From Pseudomonadota bacterium (GTDB lineage: Bacteria; Pseudomonadota; Alphaproteobacteria; Caulobacterales; Caulobacteraceae), in contig JAEWDF010000088.1 of NCBI GenBank assembly GCA_023390245.1, positions 1 to 64,000 on the forward strand: a DNA stretch of 64,000 nt, in the 5' to 3' direction. The position numbers and the translations under genes were made by a program. Each line of letters opens with the position of its first letter. Within the stretch, counting starts at the first letter, position 1. Below the pieces are notes generated by a model that worked only from the letters and a program-made list of their open reading frames with translations, searched no databases and had not been told where the DNA came from. Positions 26,864-34,209 of this stretch are shown in pieces.

Positions 26864-27301
26864 ATGCGACAATCCGACCGAGAAACGCGACGCGGCCGCC
26901 GGCTCCGATCGACCCAGACAGGGCCGGAGACCCTTCTGTGGGAAATGCTCAGAGGCCGACAATTCGAGAACTTGAAGTTTCGCCGCCAGACGCCGCTCGC
27001 CGGCTCCGTCGTCGATTTCTTCTGTGCGGAACTGAAACTGGTGATCGAACTCGACGGCGGCATCCATGACCTGCGCAAAGTCGATGACGCCGCCCGTGAC
27101 GAACGGTTGCGCCGAGCCGGCTTCACGGTGCTGCGCTTCTGGAACAACGCGTTCGCGACCAATCCCTCCGTCGTCCTGAACGCCATAAGACAACACGCCG
27201 GATTCACCGCGCCCATCGACGCCGTTGAACCGGCCCCCTCATCCGAGCCGCTTCGCGGCCCACCTTCTCCCCCGAGGGGAGAAGGAAAGGAGATCACATG
27301 A
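26864..27301 (+). CDS. DUF559 (Vsr/PD-(D/E)XK-like) protein
   Basis: This 145-residue protein belongs to the DUF559 family, small proteins with the fold of very-short-patch-repair endonucleases. ETLLWEMLRGRQFENLKFRRQ leads to SVVDFFCAELKLVIELDGG, where Asp51, Glu62, Asp64 and His68 fit the family's nuclease-like core. GFTVLRFWNN is the usual C-terminal strand. The extra C-terminal 30 residues run through the right inverted repeat, and the stop overlaps the hutH start (ATGA at 27298-27301), so hutH translation may be coupled to it. The biological role of the family is not established. Presence between hairpin repeats suggests a selfish or mobile cassette. Confidence 0.85.
   Translation: MRQSDRETRRGRRLRSTQTGPETLLWEMLRGRQFENLKFRRQTPLAGSVVDFFCAELKLVIELDGGIHDLRKVDDAARDERLRRAGFTVLRFWNNAFATNPSVVLNAIRQHAGFTAPIDAVEPAPSSEPLRGPPSPPRGEGKEIT
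27232..27285 (-). repeat. Right inverted repeat of the DUF559 element
   Basis: It is the inverted partner of 26802-26855. The outer stems are 27263-27272 and 27276-27285, and the inner hairpin is GCCGC, TTC, GCGGC (27247-27259). Read on the minus strand the first 26 bases equal those of the left copy. It ends 12 bases before the hutH start, and the hutH ribosome-binding site (AAAGGAG) follows directly. Confidence 0.9.
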
Positions 27302-28827
27302 CCCGCATCGCCATCGGCCAATCCTCGCTGACCCTGACCCAGCTTCGCGCCGTGCTGGACGGCCCCGTGACCGTCGAGATCGCATCCGCCGCCTGGGCCG
27401 ATGTGGACAAGGGCGCGGCGACCGTCGCCGCCATCGTGGCCGAGGGCCGCACCGTCTATGGCGTCAACACCGGCTTCGGCCTGCTGGCCAACACCTCCAT
27501 CGCGTCGGGCGACCTGGAGACGCTGCAACGCAATCTGGTGCTCAGCCATGCCTGCGGGGTCGGTCCGCTGCTGCCGGACGCGGTGACGCGGCTGCTGATG
27601 GTGCTGAAGATCGCCAGCCTGTCGCGCGGCGCCTCGGGCGTGCGGCGCGAAACGCTGGAGACCCTGGTCGCCCTGGTCAACGCCGACATCCTGCCGTGCA
27701 TTCCTTCCAAGGGATCGGTCGGCGCCTCGGGCGACCTGGCCCCCCTGGCCCATATGTCCAGCGTGCTGATCGGCGTGGGAGAAGCCCGCATGAAAGGCGA
27801 GGTCCTGGACGCCGAGGCGGCGCTCGTCAAGGCTGGTTGTCAACCATTGACGCTGGGCCCGAAGGAAGGCCTGGCGCTGTTGAACGGCACCCAGTGCTCC
27901 ACCGCCCTGGCCCTGGCCGGCCTGTTCGCGGCCGAGGCGGTGTTCGCCGCGGGCGTCGCCGCCGGTGCCCTGTCGGTCGACGCGCTGAAGGGCTCGGACG
28001 CGCCGTTCGATCCGCGCATCCACGCCCTGCGCGGCCAGCCGGGCCAGATCGCCGTGGCCGCCCGGCTGCGCGCCCTGATGACCGGCTCGGCCATCCGCGA
28101 CAGCCACCGCGACGACTGCGCCAAGGTCCAGGACCCCTACTCCCTGCGCTGCCAGCCCCAGGTCATGGGCGCGGTGCTGGACGTGCTGAACGCCGCCGCC
28201 GCCGCCCTGGCGCGCGAGGCCAACGCCGTGACCGACAACCCGCTGGTCTTCATCGATGACGGCGACGTCATCTCCGGCGGCAACTTCCACGCTGAACCCG
28301 TTGCTTTCGCAGCGGATCAGATCGCCATGGCCCTGTGCGAGATCGGCAATATCTCCGAGCGCCGCACCGCCATCCTGGTCGATCCCAAGATGAGCGAACT
28401 GCCCGCCTTCCTGGTCCGGGAGAGCGGCCTGAACTCTGGCTTCATGATCGCCCAGGTGACGGCCGCCGCCCTGGTCGCGGAGAACCGGATGCTGGCCCAT
28501 CCGTGCAGCGTCGACACCGTCCCGACCAGCGCCAACCAGGAAGACCACGTCTCCATGGCGACCCACGGCGCGCGCCGCCTGCTGGAGATGGCCGAGAATG
28601 CGGCGACCGTGGTCGGCATCGAACTGCTGGCCGCCGCCCAGGGGATCGAATTCCATCGGCCGATGCGGACCTCGCCGGCGCTGGAGCAGGTCTTCGCCAT
28701 CGTGCGCGAGGCCGCCGCCCCCTACGCCAGCGACCACTATTTCGCGCCCGACATCGCCCGCGCCACCGACGCTGTGCGGGCCGGCCGCTACCGCCCCTTC
28801 GCCGAGGACCTGCCGCCCTCGGCCTGA
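27298..28827 (+). CDS. hutH: Histidine ammonia-lyase
   Basis: HutH deaminates L-histidine to trans-urocanate, the entry step of the pathway. The 509-residue protein carries GVNTGFGLLANT, the MIO-cofactor tripeptide in SVGASGDLAPLAH (Ala-Ser-Gly), LLNGTQCSTALAL and the DNPLVF segment. AAAGGAG precedes the ATG by five bases. It should be co-transcribed with hutG-hutU, but the DUF559 element lies between, and its strong hairpins could reduce expression. Convergent mntP follows after six bases. Confidence 0.97.
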   Translation: MTRIAIGQSSLTLTQLRAVLDGPVTVEIASAAWADVDKGAATVAAIVAEGRTVYGVNTGFGLLANTSIASGDLETLQRNLVLSHACGVGPLLPDAVTRLLMVLKIASLSRGASGVRRETLETLVALVNADILPCIPSKGSVGASGDLAPLAHMSSVLIGVGEARMKGEVLDAEAALVKAGCQPLTLGPKEGLALLNGTQCSTALALAGLFAAEAVFAAGVAAGALSVDALKGSDAPFDPRIHALRGQPGQIAVAARLRALMTGSAIRDSHRDDCAKVQDPYSLRCQPQVMGAVLDVLNAAAAALAREANAVTDNPLVFIDDGDVISGGNFHAEPVAFAADQIAMALCEIGNISERRTAILVDPKMSELPAFLVRESGLNSGFMIAQVTAAALVAENRMLAHPCSVDTVPTSANQEDHVSMATHGARRLLEMAENAATVVGIELLAAAQGIEFHRPMRTSPALEQVFAIVREAAAPYASDHYFAPDIARATDAVRAGRYRPFAEDLPPSA

Positions 28828-28833
28828 GCGGGC

Positions 28834-29400
28834 TCAGCCGCCGAGCACGCCCAGGTGCTCCAGCAGGATGCCGACGCCCAGGCCGATCAGCGCCAGGCCG
28901 CCGATCAGTTCGGCCGCCTTGCCGAACCTGAGCCCGACGGCCTTGCCGATCAGCATGCCGATGGTGGTCAGCACGAAGGTGGTGCAGCCGATCGAGGCGG
29001 CGATCACCCAGATGTCGGCGCCGATGAAGGCCAGGCCGACGCCGACGGCGGCCGCGTCGATGCTGGTGCCGATGGCGGTGGCGACCAGCGCCCATCGTCC
29101 GGCGCGGCGCGGCGCCTCGGCCTCATCGCGCGGCTTGGCGGCCTCCCAGATCATCCGGCCGCCCACCACGACCAGAAGGCCGAAGGCGATCCAGTGATCG
29201 ATGCGGTCCACCAGCCCGGCGGCGACCAGGCCCAGGCTCCAGCCGATCAGGGGCGTGATCGCCTCGATGACGCCGAACACCAGGCCCGCGCGGATGGCGC
29301 CGATCACGCTGGGACGATGCGCGGCGCCGCGCCCCACGGCGGCGGCGAAGGCGTCCGTAGACATGCTGAGCGACAGGACGGCGATGGCTCCCGGGGTCAT
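28834..29400 (-). CDS. mntP: Manganese efflux pump MntP
   Basis: MntP exports Mn2+ across the inner membrane. The 188-residue protein has six transmembrane segments in two similar halves. Each half holds a conserved acidic motif, LSMSTDAFAAAVGRG near the N-terminus and GTSIDAAAVGVGLAF in the second half, known to be needed for transport. The length is typical. A yybP-ykoY manganese riboswitch occupies the 5' leader, which supports the metal specificity. It converges with hutH. Confidence 0.95.
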   Translation of the reverse strand: MTPGAIAVLSLSMSTDAFAAAVGRGAAHRPSVIGAIRAGLVFGVIEAITPLIGWSLGLVAAGLVDRIDHWIAFGLLVVVGGRMIWEAAKPRDEAEAPRRAGRWALVATAIGTSIDAAAVGVGLAFIGADIWVIAASIGCTTFVLTTIGMLIGKAVGLRFGKAAELIGGLALIGLGVGILLEHLGVLGG

Positions 29401-29461
29401 GACGAGCTTCCACCGGACGCGCGAGCAACGCCTCCACGCGCCGGCCGGTGCGACGGTGGAA

Positions 29462-29578
29462 CGCGCTGGTCTCGCTAGGCGGCGGTTCCGCTGGTCGAGC
29501 CACGCGCCGAAGCGCGAGTGTGTTGACCCGACCCCGGCGACGACCGCCGGAAGCTACTCCCCAACAGGAGCGGCCCTC
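29462..29578 (-). ncRNA. yybP-ykoY manganese riboswitch upstream of mntP
   Basis: On the minus strand the leader carries the conserved elements of this class in order: GGGGAGTAGC (29562-29553), GGTCAACACACT around 29527-29516, and GAGACC (29473-29468). The aptamer binds Mn2+ between two stacked helices and turns on expression. In E. coli the same class controls mntP. About 60 bases separate the aptamer from the mntP start codon, enough for an expression platform. The outer limits given are approximate. Confidence 0.88.
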
Positions 29579-29654
29579 CTACACGCAGACTCGCCGCCGT
29601 GGCAACCACGTCGGGCGCAGGGGCATGAGGCGGGCGCGATCCGCCGCGGCGCAC

Positions 29655-29684
29655 AAAAAAGCGCCGCCCCTTTCGAGGCGGCGC
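29655..29684 (-). terminator. Rho-independent terminator of the TonB receptor gene
   Basis: Read on the minus strand, GCGCCGCC (29684-29677) and GGCGGCGC (29668-29661) form a perfect 8-bp stem with an 8-base loop, followed by six T residues (29660-29655). It lies 24 bases after the receptor stop codon. Confidence 0.9.
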
Positions 29685-29707
29685 AAGGCGAACAGGGGGA
29701 GGTTCGC

Positions 29708-32500
29708 TCAGAAGGTGTAGCGCAGGCCGACCACGTATTGCCGCCCGGTGTGGGTGTAGGCGTTCAGCCGGTTGCTCTCGTCGACATAGAGGTCGTTGTA
29801 CTCGTCGGTCAGGTTCAGGCCTTCGATGCTGAGGCGCACGCTGTCGGTCAGATTGTAGCTGACCTGGGCGTCGACATTGGTCGTGGCGTTGGTGCCGTGC
29901 CAGCTGTTGAAGTCGTTGCCCGGCACGCCTGTCAGATACTTGTCGCGATAGGCGACGGAGACCCGCGCGCTGAACTTGTCGTCTTCGTAATAGAGAGTGC
30001 CGTTCCAGGCGTTCTTCGACAGGCCCAGCAGGGTCGCGTTGACCACCGGCGCGCCGGGGGTGGTGGAAGTGACGTACTCGATGTCGGAATCCACGAAGGT
30101 GTAGTTGGCCAGCACCCCGAAGTTCGACCAGAAGCCCGGCAGGAAGGTGAAGGGCTGCTGCAGGTTCAGCTCGAAACCGTAGAGTTCTCCGCCGTCGGAG
30201 TTTACTGGCCGGGTGACCGAAAACACCATGTCCGGCGTCGCTTCCGTTCCCGCGATCAGCGAGTTGGGCAGCCCCAGGGTGCTGTAGACCGCCTCGCCGC
30301 GCAACGTCTGAACGAAGGTGTCGATGTCCTTGTAGAAGAAGCCCCCGGCCAGGATGGCGCCGCTTTGCGGATACCATTCCAGCGACAGGTCCAGGTTCTT
30401 GGACTTGGTGGGGTCCAGGAAGGGGTTGCCGGACGAATAGTTCCGGTTGGCGCCCTGCACCGAGACGTTGCCGCCCGGCGATAGGCTGCCCAGACCGGGC
30501 CGCGCGATCGTCTCGGCGACGCTGATGCGGCCCACGAGAGTGTCGGTGATGTCGACCGACAGGTTCGCCGAAGGCAACACCATGTCGTAGTCGTTCTCGA
30601 CCGTCACGAAGGAGACCTCTCCGGCGACCACGGCGTTGCCGCCAGATTCCTGCTCGGTCTGGAACCAGCGCGCGCCGATGTCGCCGCGCCACGGCAGGCC
30701 GAAGGCGGTGAAGCGGAAGTCGAGCTGGGCGTAGATCCCGGTCGTCGCCTCCCGCACCTTGGCCGTGGAGCCGGTGTTTTCCACCATCTCCCACATGCCT
30801 TCGCCGCTGTAGATGTCGTAAGCGGCGATGTACTTGTCCAGGTCCGGCGCCAGCCAGGAACGGAGCGCCGTATCCGGAAGTCCAAGGCCTTCATCGAAGT
30901 TGAAGGTTCGCGACACGGCGGCGATGTCGGCGCCCGCCGTCAGTTCCGGCGTAACGTAGGTGCTGGGCCGCTTCAGAGCGCGGTTCTCGAAGTCGAACCG
31001 CTTGTAGTCGGCGCCGATTTTCAGGGTCAGATTGTCGGTCAGGTCGTATTCGCCCGCCGCCTTGAAGGTGGTGAAGGCGTTGTCGACCCACTCCGGCGTC
31101 AAGCGCACCTCCGAGGTTCCTGCGGCCGTGTACCAGGCGTTCGGATCTGTGGCGTCGAAGCCCAGGCCCATCTCCATCATCCGCGGGCGGAAGTCGTAGG
31201 AGAAACCGTCGGAGTCGATCCGTTCGAAGGTGACGATGGTCGCCACCGGGTCGCTGTAGGCCGACTCCGAACGTCCGGCCGTCAGCTTGATGCGCGCGCG
31301 GTCGCTGAAGTCGTGCTCGATCACGCTGGTGACCTGTTTGAACTCCGTGTTCAGTTCGTTGCGGCTGGACTGGGTGCGCAGGTCGACGTTGTCGATATTG
31401 GCCTGGACCAGGTTGTTGCCGTCCAGCACGCCGCTGCGGATGATGGAGTCCGGCTTGCCCGAATTGGGACGGCTGAGGCCGAGGGCCTGGAGCTGCGACT
31501 CGAGCCGCAGCCCTTCGAACTTGGAGTAGAGCCCCTCAATGGTGATCAGGGTCGCGTCGCTGGGCCGGAACTGCACCGCGCCCGAAAGTCCCAGCCGCTT
31601 CGAGGAGGTGTCGTAGCTGGCGTAAGCCGGGATGCGGGGCGCGTAAATCCCGTTCTGGGCATCGTCATACCCCTGAACGATATAGTTCAGCTGTCCGGGC
31701 TGGTCACCCGTGACCAGACCGTCCACGGTCGACGCCGCGTTCCAGCCGCCGTTGGAGCCGCCGTAGGTCCAGCGCGTGATGTTGGCGCCTTCCTCGATCA
31801 GATGGCGCTCGTCGTAGGCGGCCGAGATCAGGACGCCCAGGCGGTCGTCCAGGAACCGGTCGCTGGCCAGGAAGGACACGCCCGGCGTCACGTCGCCGGC
31901 CAGTTCGTTGTAGCTGCCCTGCGCCGACAGGACGAGCTTGCGCCCGGGCGTGTCGAACGGCCGGGAGGCGTTCAGGTCGACCGTCGCGCCCAGCGAGCCC
32001 TCGTCCACCTCGGCCGAGGCGGTCTTGCGCACGATCAGGTTCGAGAACAGGTCCGAGGAGAAGATGTTGAAGTCGAAGCCCCGGCCCCGGTTGGTGCCGC
32101 CCGAGTTGGAGGTGCCCGACGAGGTGGCGATCGCCTCCATGCCGTTGACGCGGACGCGGGTGTAGTCGGAGCCCAGGCCGCGCACCGAGATCTGGCGGCC
32201 TTCGCCGGACCGGCGGGTGATGGCGACGCCGGGAATCCGTTGCAGCGACTCCGCCAGGTTCAGGTCGGGGAAGTCGGCGATGTCCTCGGCGGAGATGGCG
32301 TCGACCACGCCGCTCTCGTTGCGCTTGATGTTCAACGCGTTCTGAAGGCTGGCGCGAAAGCCGGTGACCACGATCTCGTCGACCTGGGTCGGCTGACTCG
32401 TCTGCGCATCCTGCGCGAAGGCCGCGCCGGCGGCCAAGGTCATCGCGACGACCGAAGCGCCCGTCCTGAGCGCGAATTGGAATCCATGCGTGAGACGCAT
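29708..32500 (-). CDS. TonB-dependent receptor, probably for pectic oligosaccharides
   Basis: This outer-membrane active transporter has 930 residues. The signal peptide ends near TLAAGAAFAQ, and the TonB box is DEIVVTG. The plug domain follows with IADFPDLNLAESLQRIPGV, SVRGLGSDYTRVRVNG and DLFSNLIVRKTASAEVDEGS. The last residues GLRYTF form the terminal beta strand with aromatic end. The start at 32500 is chosen because AAGGA precedes it and the signal peptide begins there. It belongs to the oligosaccharide-type receptors of Caulobacter and Xanthomonas. It is divergent from the hexuronate transporter and within a pectin locus, so uronic acid oligomers are the likely ligand. Confidence 0.9.
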   Translation of the reverse strand: MRLTHGFQFALRTGASVVAMTLAAGAAFAQDAQTSQPTQVDEIVVTGFRASLQNALNIKRNESGVVDAISAEDIADFPDLNLAESLQRIPGVAITRRSGEGRQISVRGLGSDYTRVRVNGMEAIATSSGTSNSGGTNRGRGFDFNIFSSDLFSNLIVRKTASAEVDEGSLGATVDLNASRPFDTPGRKLVLSAQGSYNELAGDVTPGVSFLASDRFLDDRLGVLISAAYDERHLIEEGANITRWTYGGSNGGWNAASTVDGLVTGDQPGQLNYIVQGYDDAQNGIYAPRIPAYASYDTSSKRLGLSGAVQFRPSDATLITIEGLYSKFEGLRLESQLQALGLSRPNSGKPDSIIRSGVLDGNNLVQANIDNVDLRTQSSRNELNTEFKQVTSVIEHDFSDRARIKLTAGRSESAYSDPVATIVTFERIDSDGFSYDFRPRMMEMGLGFDATDPNAWYTAAGTSEVRLTPEWVDNAFTTFKAAGEYDLTDNLTLKIGADYKRFDFENRALKRPSTYVTPELTAGADIAAVSRTFNFDEGLGLPDTALRSWLAPDLDKYIAAYDIYSGEGMWEMVENTGSTAKVREATTGIYAQLDFRFTAFGLPWRGDIGARWFQTEQESGGNAVVAGEVSFVTVENDYDMVLPSANLSVDITDTLVGRISVAETIARPGLGSLSPGGNVSVQGANRNYSSGNPFLDPTKSKNLDLSLEWYPQSGAILAGGFFYKDIDTFVQTLRGEAVYSTLGLPNSLIAGTEATPDMVFSVTRPVNSDGGELYGFELNLQQPFTFLPGFWSNFGVLANYTFVDSDIEYVTSTTPGAPVVNATLLGLSKNAWNGTLYYEDDKFSARVSVAYRDKYLTGVPGNDFNSWHGTNATTNVDAQVSYNLTDSVRLSIEGLNLTDEYNDLYVDESNRLNAYTHTGRQYVVGLRYTF

Positions 32501-32856
32501 CGTCTGTTTCCTTCCCCTGTTCGTCCGCGTAGAGGCGGATCTCTCCTTGGGCGACGCTAGGAGACCCCGCGCCGACGGCCGACCGGATGCCGGTCCGCTC
32601 GATGAAGACCATAGGTTCGGCGGATCGATGCACGCCAATCCCAAGAGGGCATCAACCAATACAAGATGTGAACTGATACCGGTTTCCTCATCGATGCCGG
32701 AAAGGTATCGATCTATAGGTCTTTTGGCTTAGACGCCTGGGCGCCGCGACGCCTATCGTCGCCGTGAAGCGCCCGCAGAGGCGCAATTACCGGGAGGAGT
32801 CGGCCAGGCGGCGAACCACGTCCTCGATCCGTCTCCCAGATCGAGGAAACACGCCG
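32501..32856. promoter_or_regulatory. Divergent control region between TonB receptor and hexuronate transporter
   Basis: This 356-base stretch has no credible gene. It holds an imperfect palindrome TGATACCGGTTTCC (32674-32687) and a 27-bp box (32707-32733) that recurs, 22 of 27 bases identical, in the control region near kdgD. Within the box GATCTATAGGTC is nearly palindromic. A GAGGAAA ribosome-binding site precedes the transporter start. Confidence 0.55.
32707..32733 (+). promoter_or_regulatory. Shared 27-bp box, copy 1 (upstream of the hexuronate transporter)
   Basis: This copy matches the box at 39622-39648 (minus strand) at 22 of 27 positions and in the same orientation relative to the nearest gene, 124 bases before the transporter start. 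It includes the near-palindrome GATCTATAGGTC followed by TTTTGGCTTAGA. It is probably an operator and/or promoter of a common uronate regulator. Confidence 0.55.
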
Positions 32857-34209
32857 ATGCTCCAGAGTTCCGCCACGCCCGCCGCTCCCGCGACCGGACG
32901 TCGCACCTGGGTCCGCTACCAGATCCTGCTGCTGATCTTCCTGCTGACGACGATCAACTATGCCGATCGCGCCACCTTCTCCATCGCCGGCGACGCCGCC
33001 TCGCGCGACCTGGGGCTGGACCCGGTGCAGATGGGCTACATCCTGTCGGCCTTCGCCTGGGCCTATGTCATCGGCCAGATTCCCGGCGGCGCCCTGCTCG
33101 ACCGCTTCGGCACCCGGCTGATCTACGCCCTGGCCGTCGCGGCCTGGTCCTTCTTCACCCTGCTGCAGGGCTTCTCCGGCTTCCTGGCCGGCGGGGCGAT
33201 CTTCATCGGCCTGTTCCTGATGCGCTTCATGGTCGGCCTGGCCGAAAGCCCGTCCTTTCCCGGTAATGCGCGCCTGGTCGCGGCCTGGTTCCCCGGCTCC
33301 GAGCGCGGCACCGCCTCGGCCATCTTCAACTCGGCGCAGTATTTCTCGCTGGTGGTGTTCGCCCCCTTCATGGGCTGGCTGGTGCACACCTTCGACTGGC
33401 ACTCGGTCTTCTTCGTCATGGGCGGCCTGGGCATCGTCGCCGCCTTCGTCTTCTGGAAGATGGTCCGCAGCCCCGCCGACCACCCGCGCGTCAACGCCGC
33501 CGAACTGGCCCACATCGAGGCCGGCGGCGGGCTGATCCGCATGGAGGACCGCACGGTCACCAAGTCGGCCGCCTTCACCTGGGGCAATGTCAAACAGGTG
33601 CTGGGCAGCCGCATGCTGATGGGCGTCTTCATCGGCCAGTACGGCATCAACGTCCTGACCTATTTCTTCGTCACCTGGTTCCCGATCTACCTCGTCAAGG
33701 AACGCGGGCTGAACATCCTGGAAGCGGGCTTCGCCGCCGCGGCTCCCGCGGTGTGCGGCTTCGCCGGCGGGGTGCTGGGCGGGGTGATCTCCGACATCCT
33801 GCTGCGGCGGACCGGCTCCCTGACCATCGCCCGCAAGACCCCGCTCCTGTTCGGCATGATCCTGGCGGCCCTGATCATCACCTGCGTCTATATCGAGCAG
33901 GAGTGGCTGGTCATCGTGATGATGGCGGTGGCCTTCTTCGGCAAGGGCGTCGCGTCCCTGGGCTGGGCCGTGGTGTCGGACACCTCGCCGCGCGAATTCG
34001 TCGGCGTGACCGGCGGCATCTTCAACACCTTCGGCAATACGGCCGGCATCGTGACGCCGATCGTCATCGGCTACATCGTCGCCGCGACCGGCTCCTTCGA
34101 CGGCGCCCTGTGGTTCGTCGGCCTTCACTGCCTGCTGGTCGTCGCGGCCTATTTCCTGGTCACCGGCCGGATCGAGCGCCTGACCCTGACCTCCACGGAG
34201 AAAGCCTGA
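32857..34209 (+). CDS. exuT: MFS hexuronate transporter (anion:cation symporter family)
   Basis: This inner-membrane permease likely imports galacturonate or glucuronate with H+. The protein has 450 residues and 12 predicted membrane segments. Motifs include TTINYADRATFSIAG in helix 1, DPVQMGYILSAFAWAYVIGQIPGG, and LLDRFGTR in the first cytoplasmic loop. FMVGLAESPSFPGNARL is typical of the ExuT/GudP group. The start at 32857 is chosen because GAGGAAA precedes it and the N-terminus is short as usual. It is the first gene of a two-gene operon with a Tat-exported protein (TGATG overlap). Confidence 0.88.
   Translation: MLQSSATPAAPATGRRTWVRYQILLLIFLLTTINYADRATFSIAGDAASRDLGLDPVQMGYILSAFAWAYVIGQIPGGALLDRFGTRLIYALAVAAWSFFTLLQGFSGFLAGGAIFIGLFLMRFMVGLAESPSFPGNARLVAAWFPGSERGTASAIFNSAQYFSLVVFAPFMGWLVHTFDWHSVFFVMGGLGIVAAFVFWKMVRSPADHPRVNAAELAHIEAGGGLIRMEDRTVTKSAAFTWGNVKQVLGSRMLMGVFIGQYGINVLTYFFVTWFPIYLVKERGLNILEAGFAAAAPAVCGFAGGVLGGVISDILLRRTGSLTIARKTPLLFGMILAALIITCVYIEQEWLVIVMMAVAFFGKGVASLGWAVVSDTSPREFVGVTGGIFNTFGNTAGIVTPIVIGYIVAATGSFDGALWFVGLHCLLVVAAYFLVTGRIERLTLTSTEKA

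Larger units (their letters stand above)
26802..27285. mobile_element. 484-bp element: DUF559 gene between inverted hairpin repeats
   Basis: Two inverted copies of a roughly 54-bp sequence (26802-26855 and 27232-27285) enclose a DUF559 gene and lie exactly in the hutU-hutH gap. Each copy holds an outer perfect 10-bp hairpin (CCTTCTCCCC/GGGGAGAAGG), an inner 5-bp hairpin, and the tail CGGATGAGGGG. The inner stems differ between copies by compensatory changes (CTCGC/GCGAG against GCCGC/GCGGC), so both copies conserve structure. There is no transposase, and I see no clear target-site duplication. REP-like families of this look are frequent in alphaproteobacterial genomes. The mobile nature is inferred. 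Confidence 0.7.
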
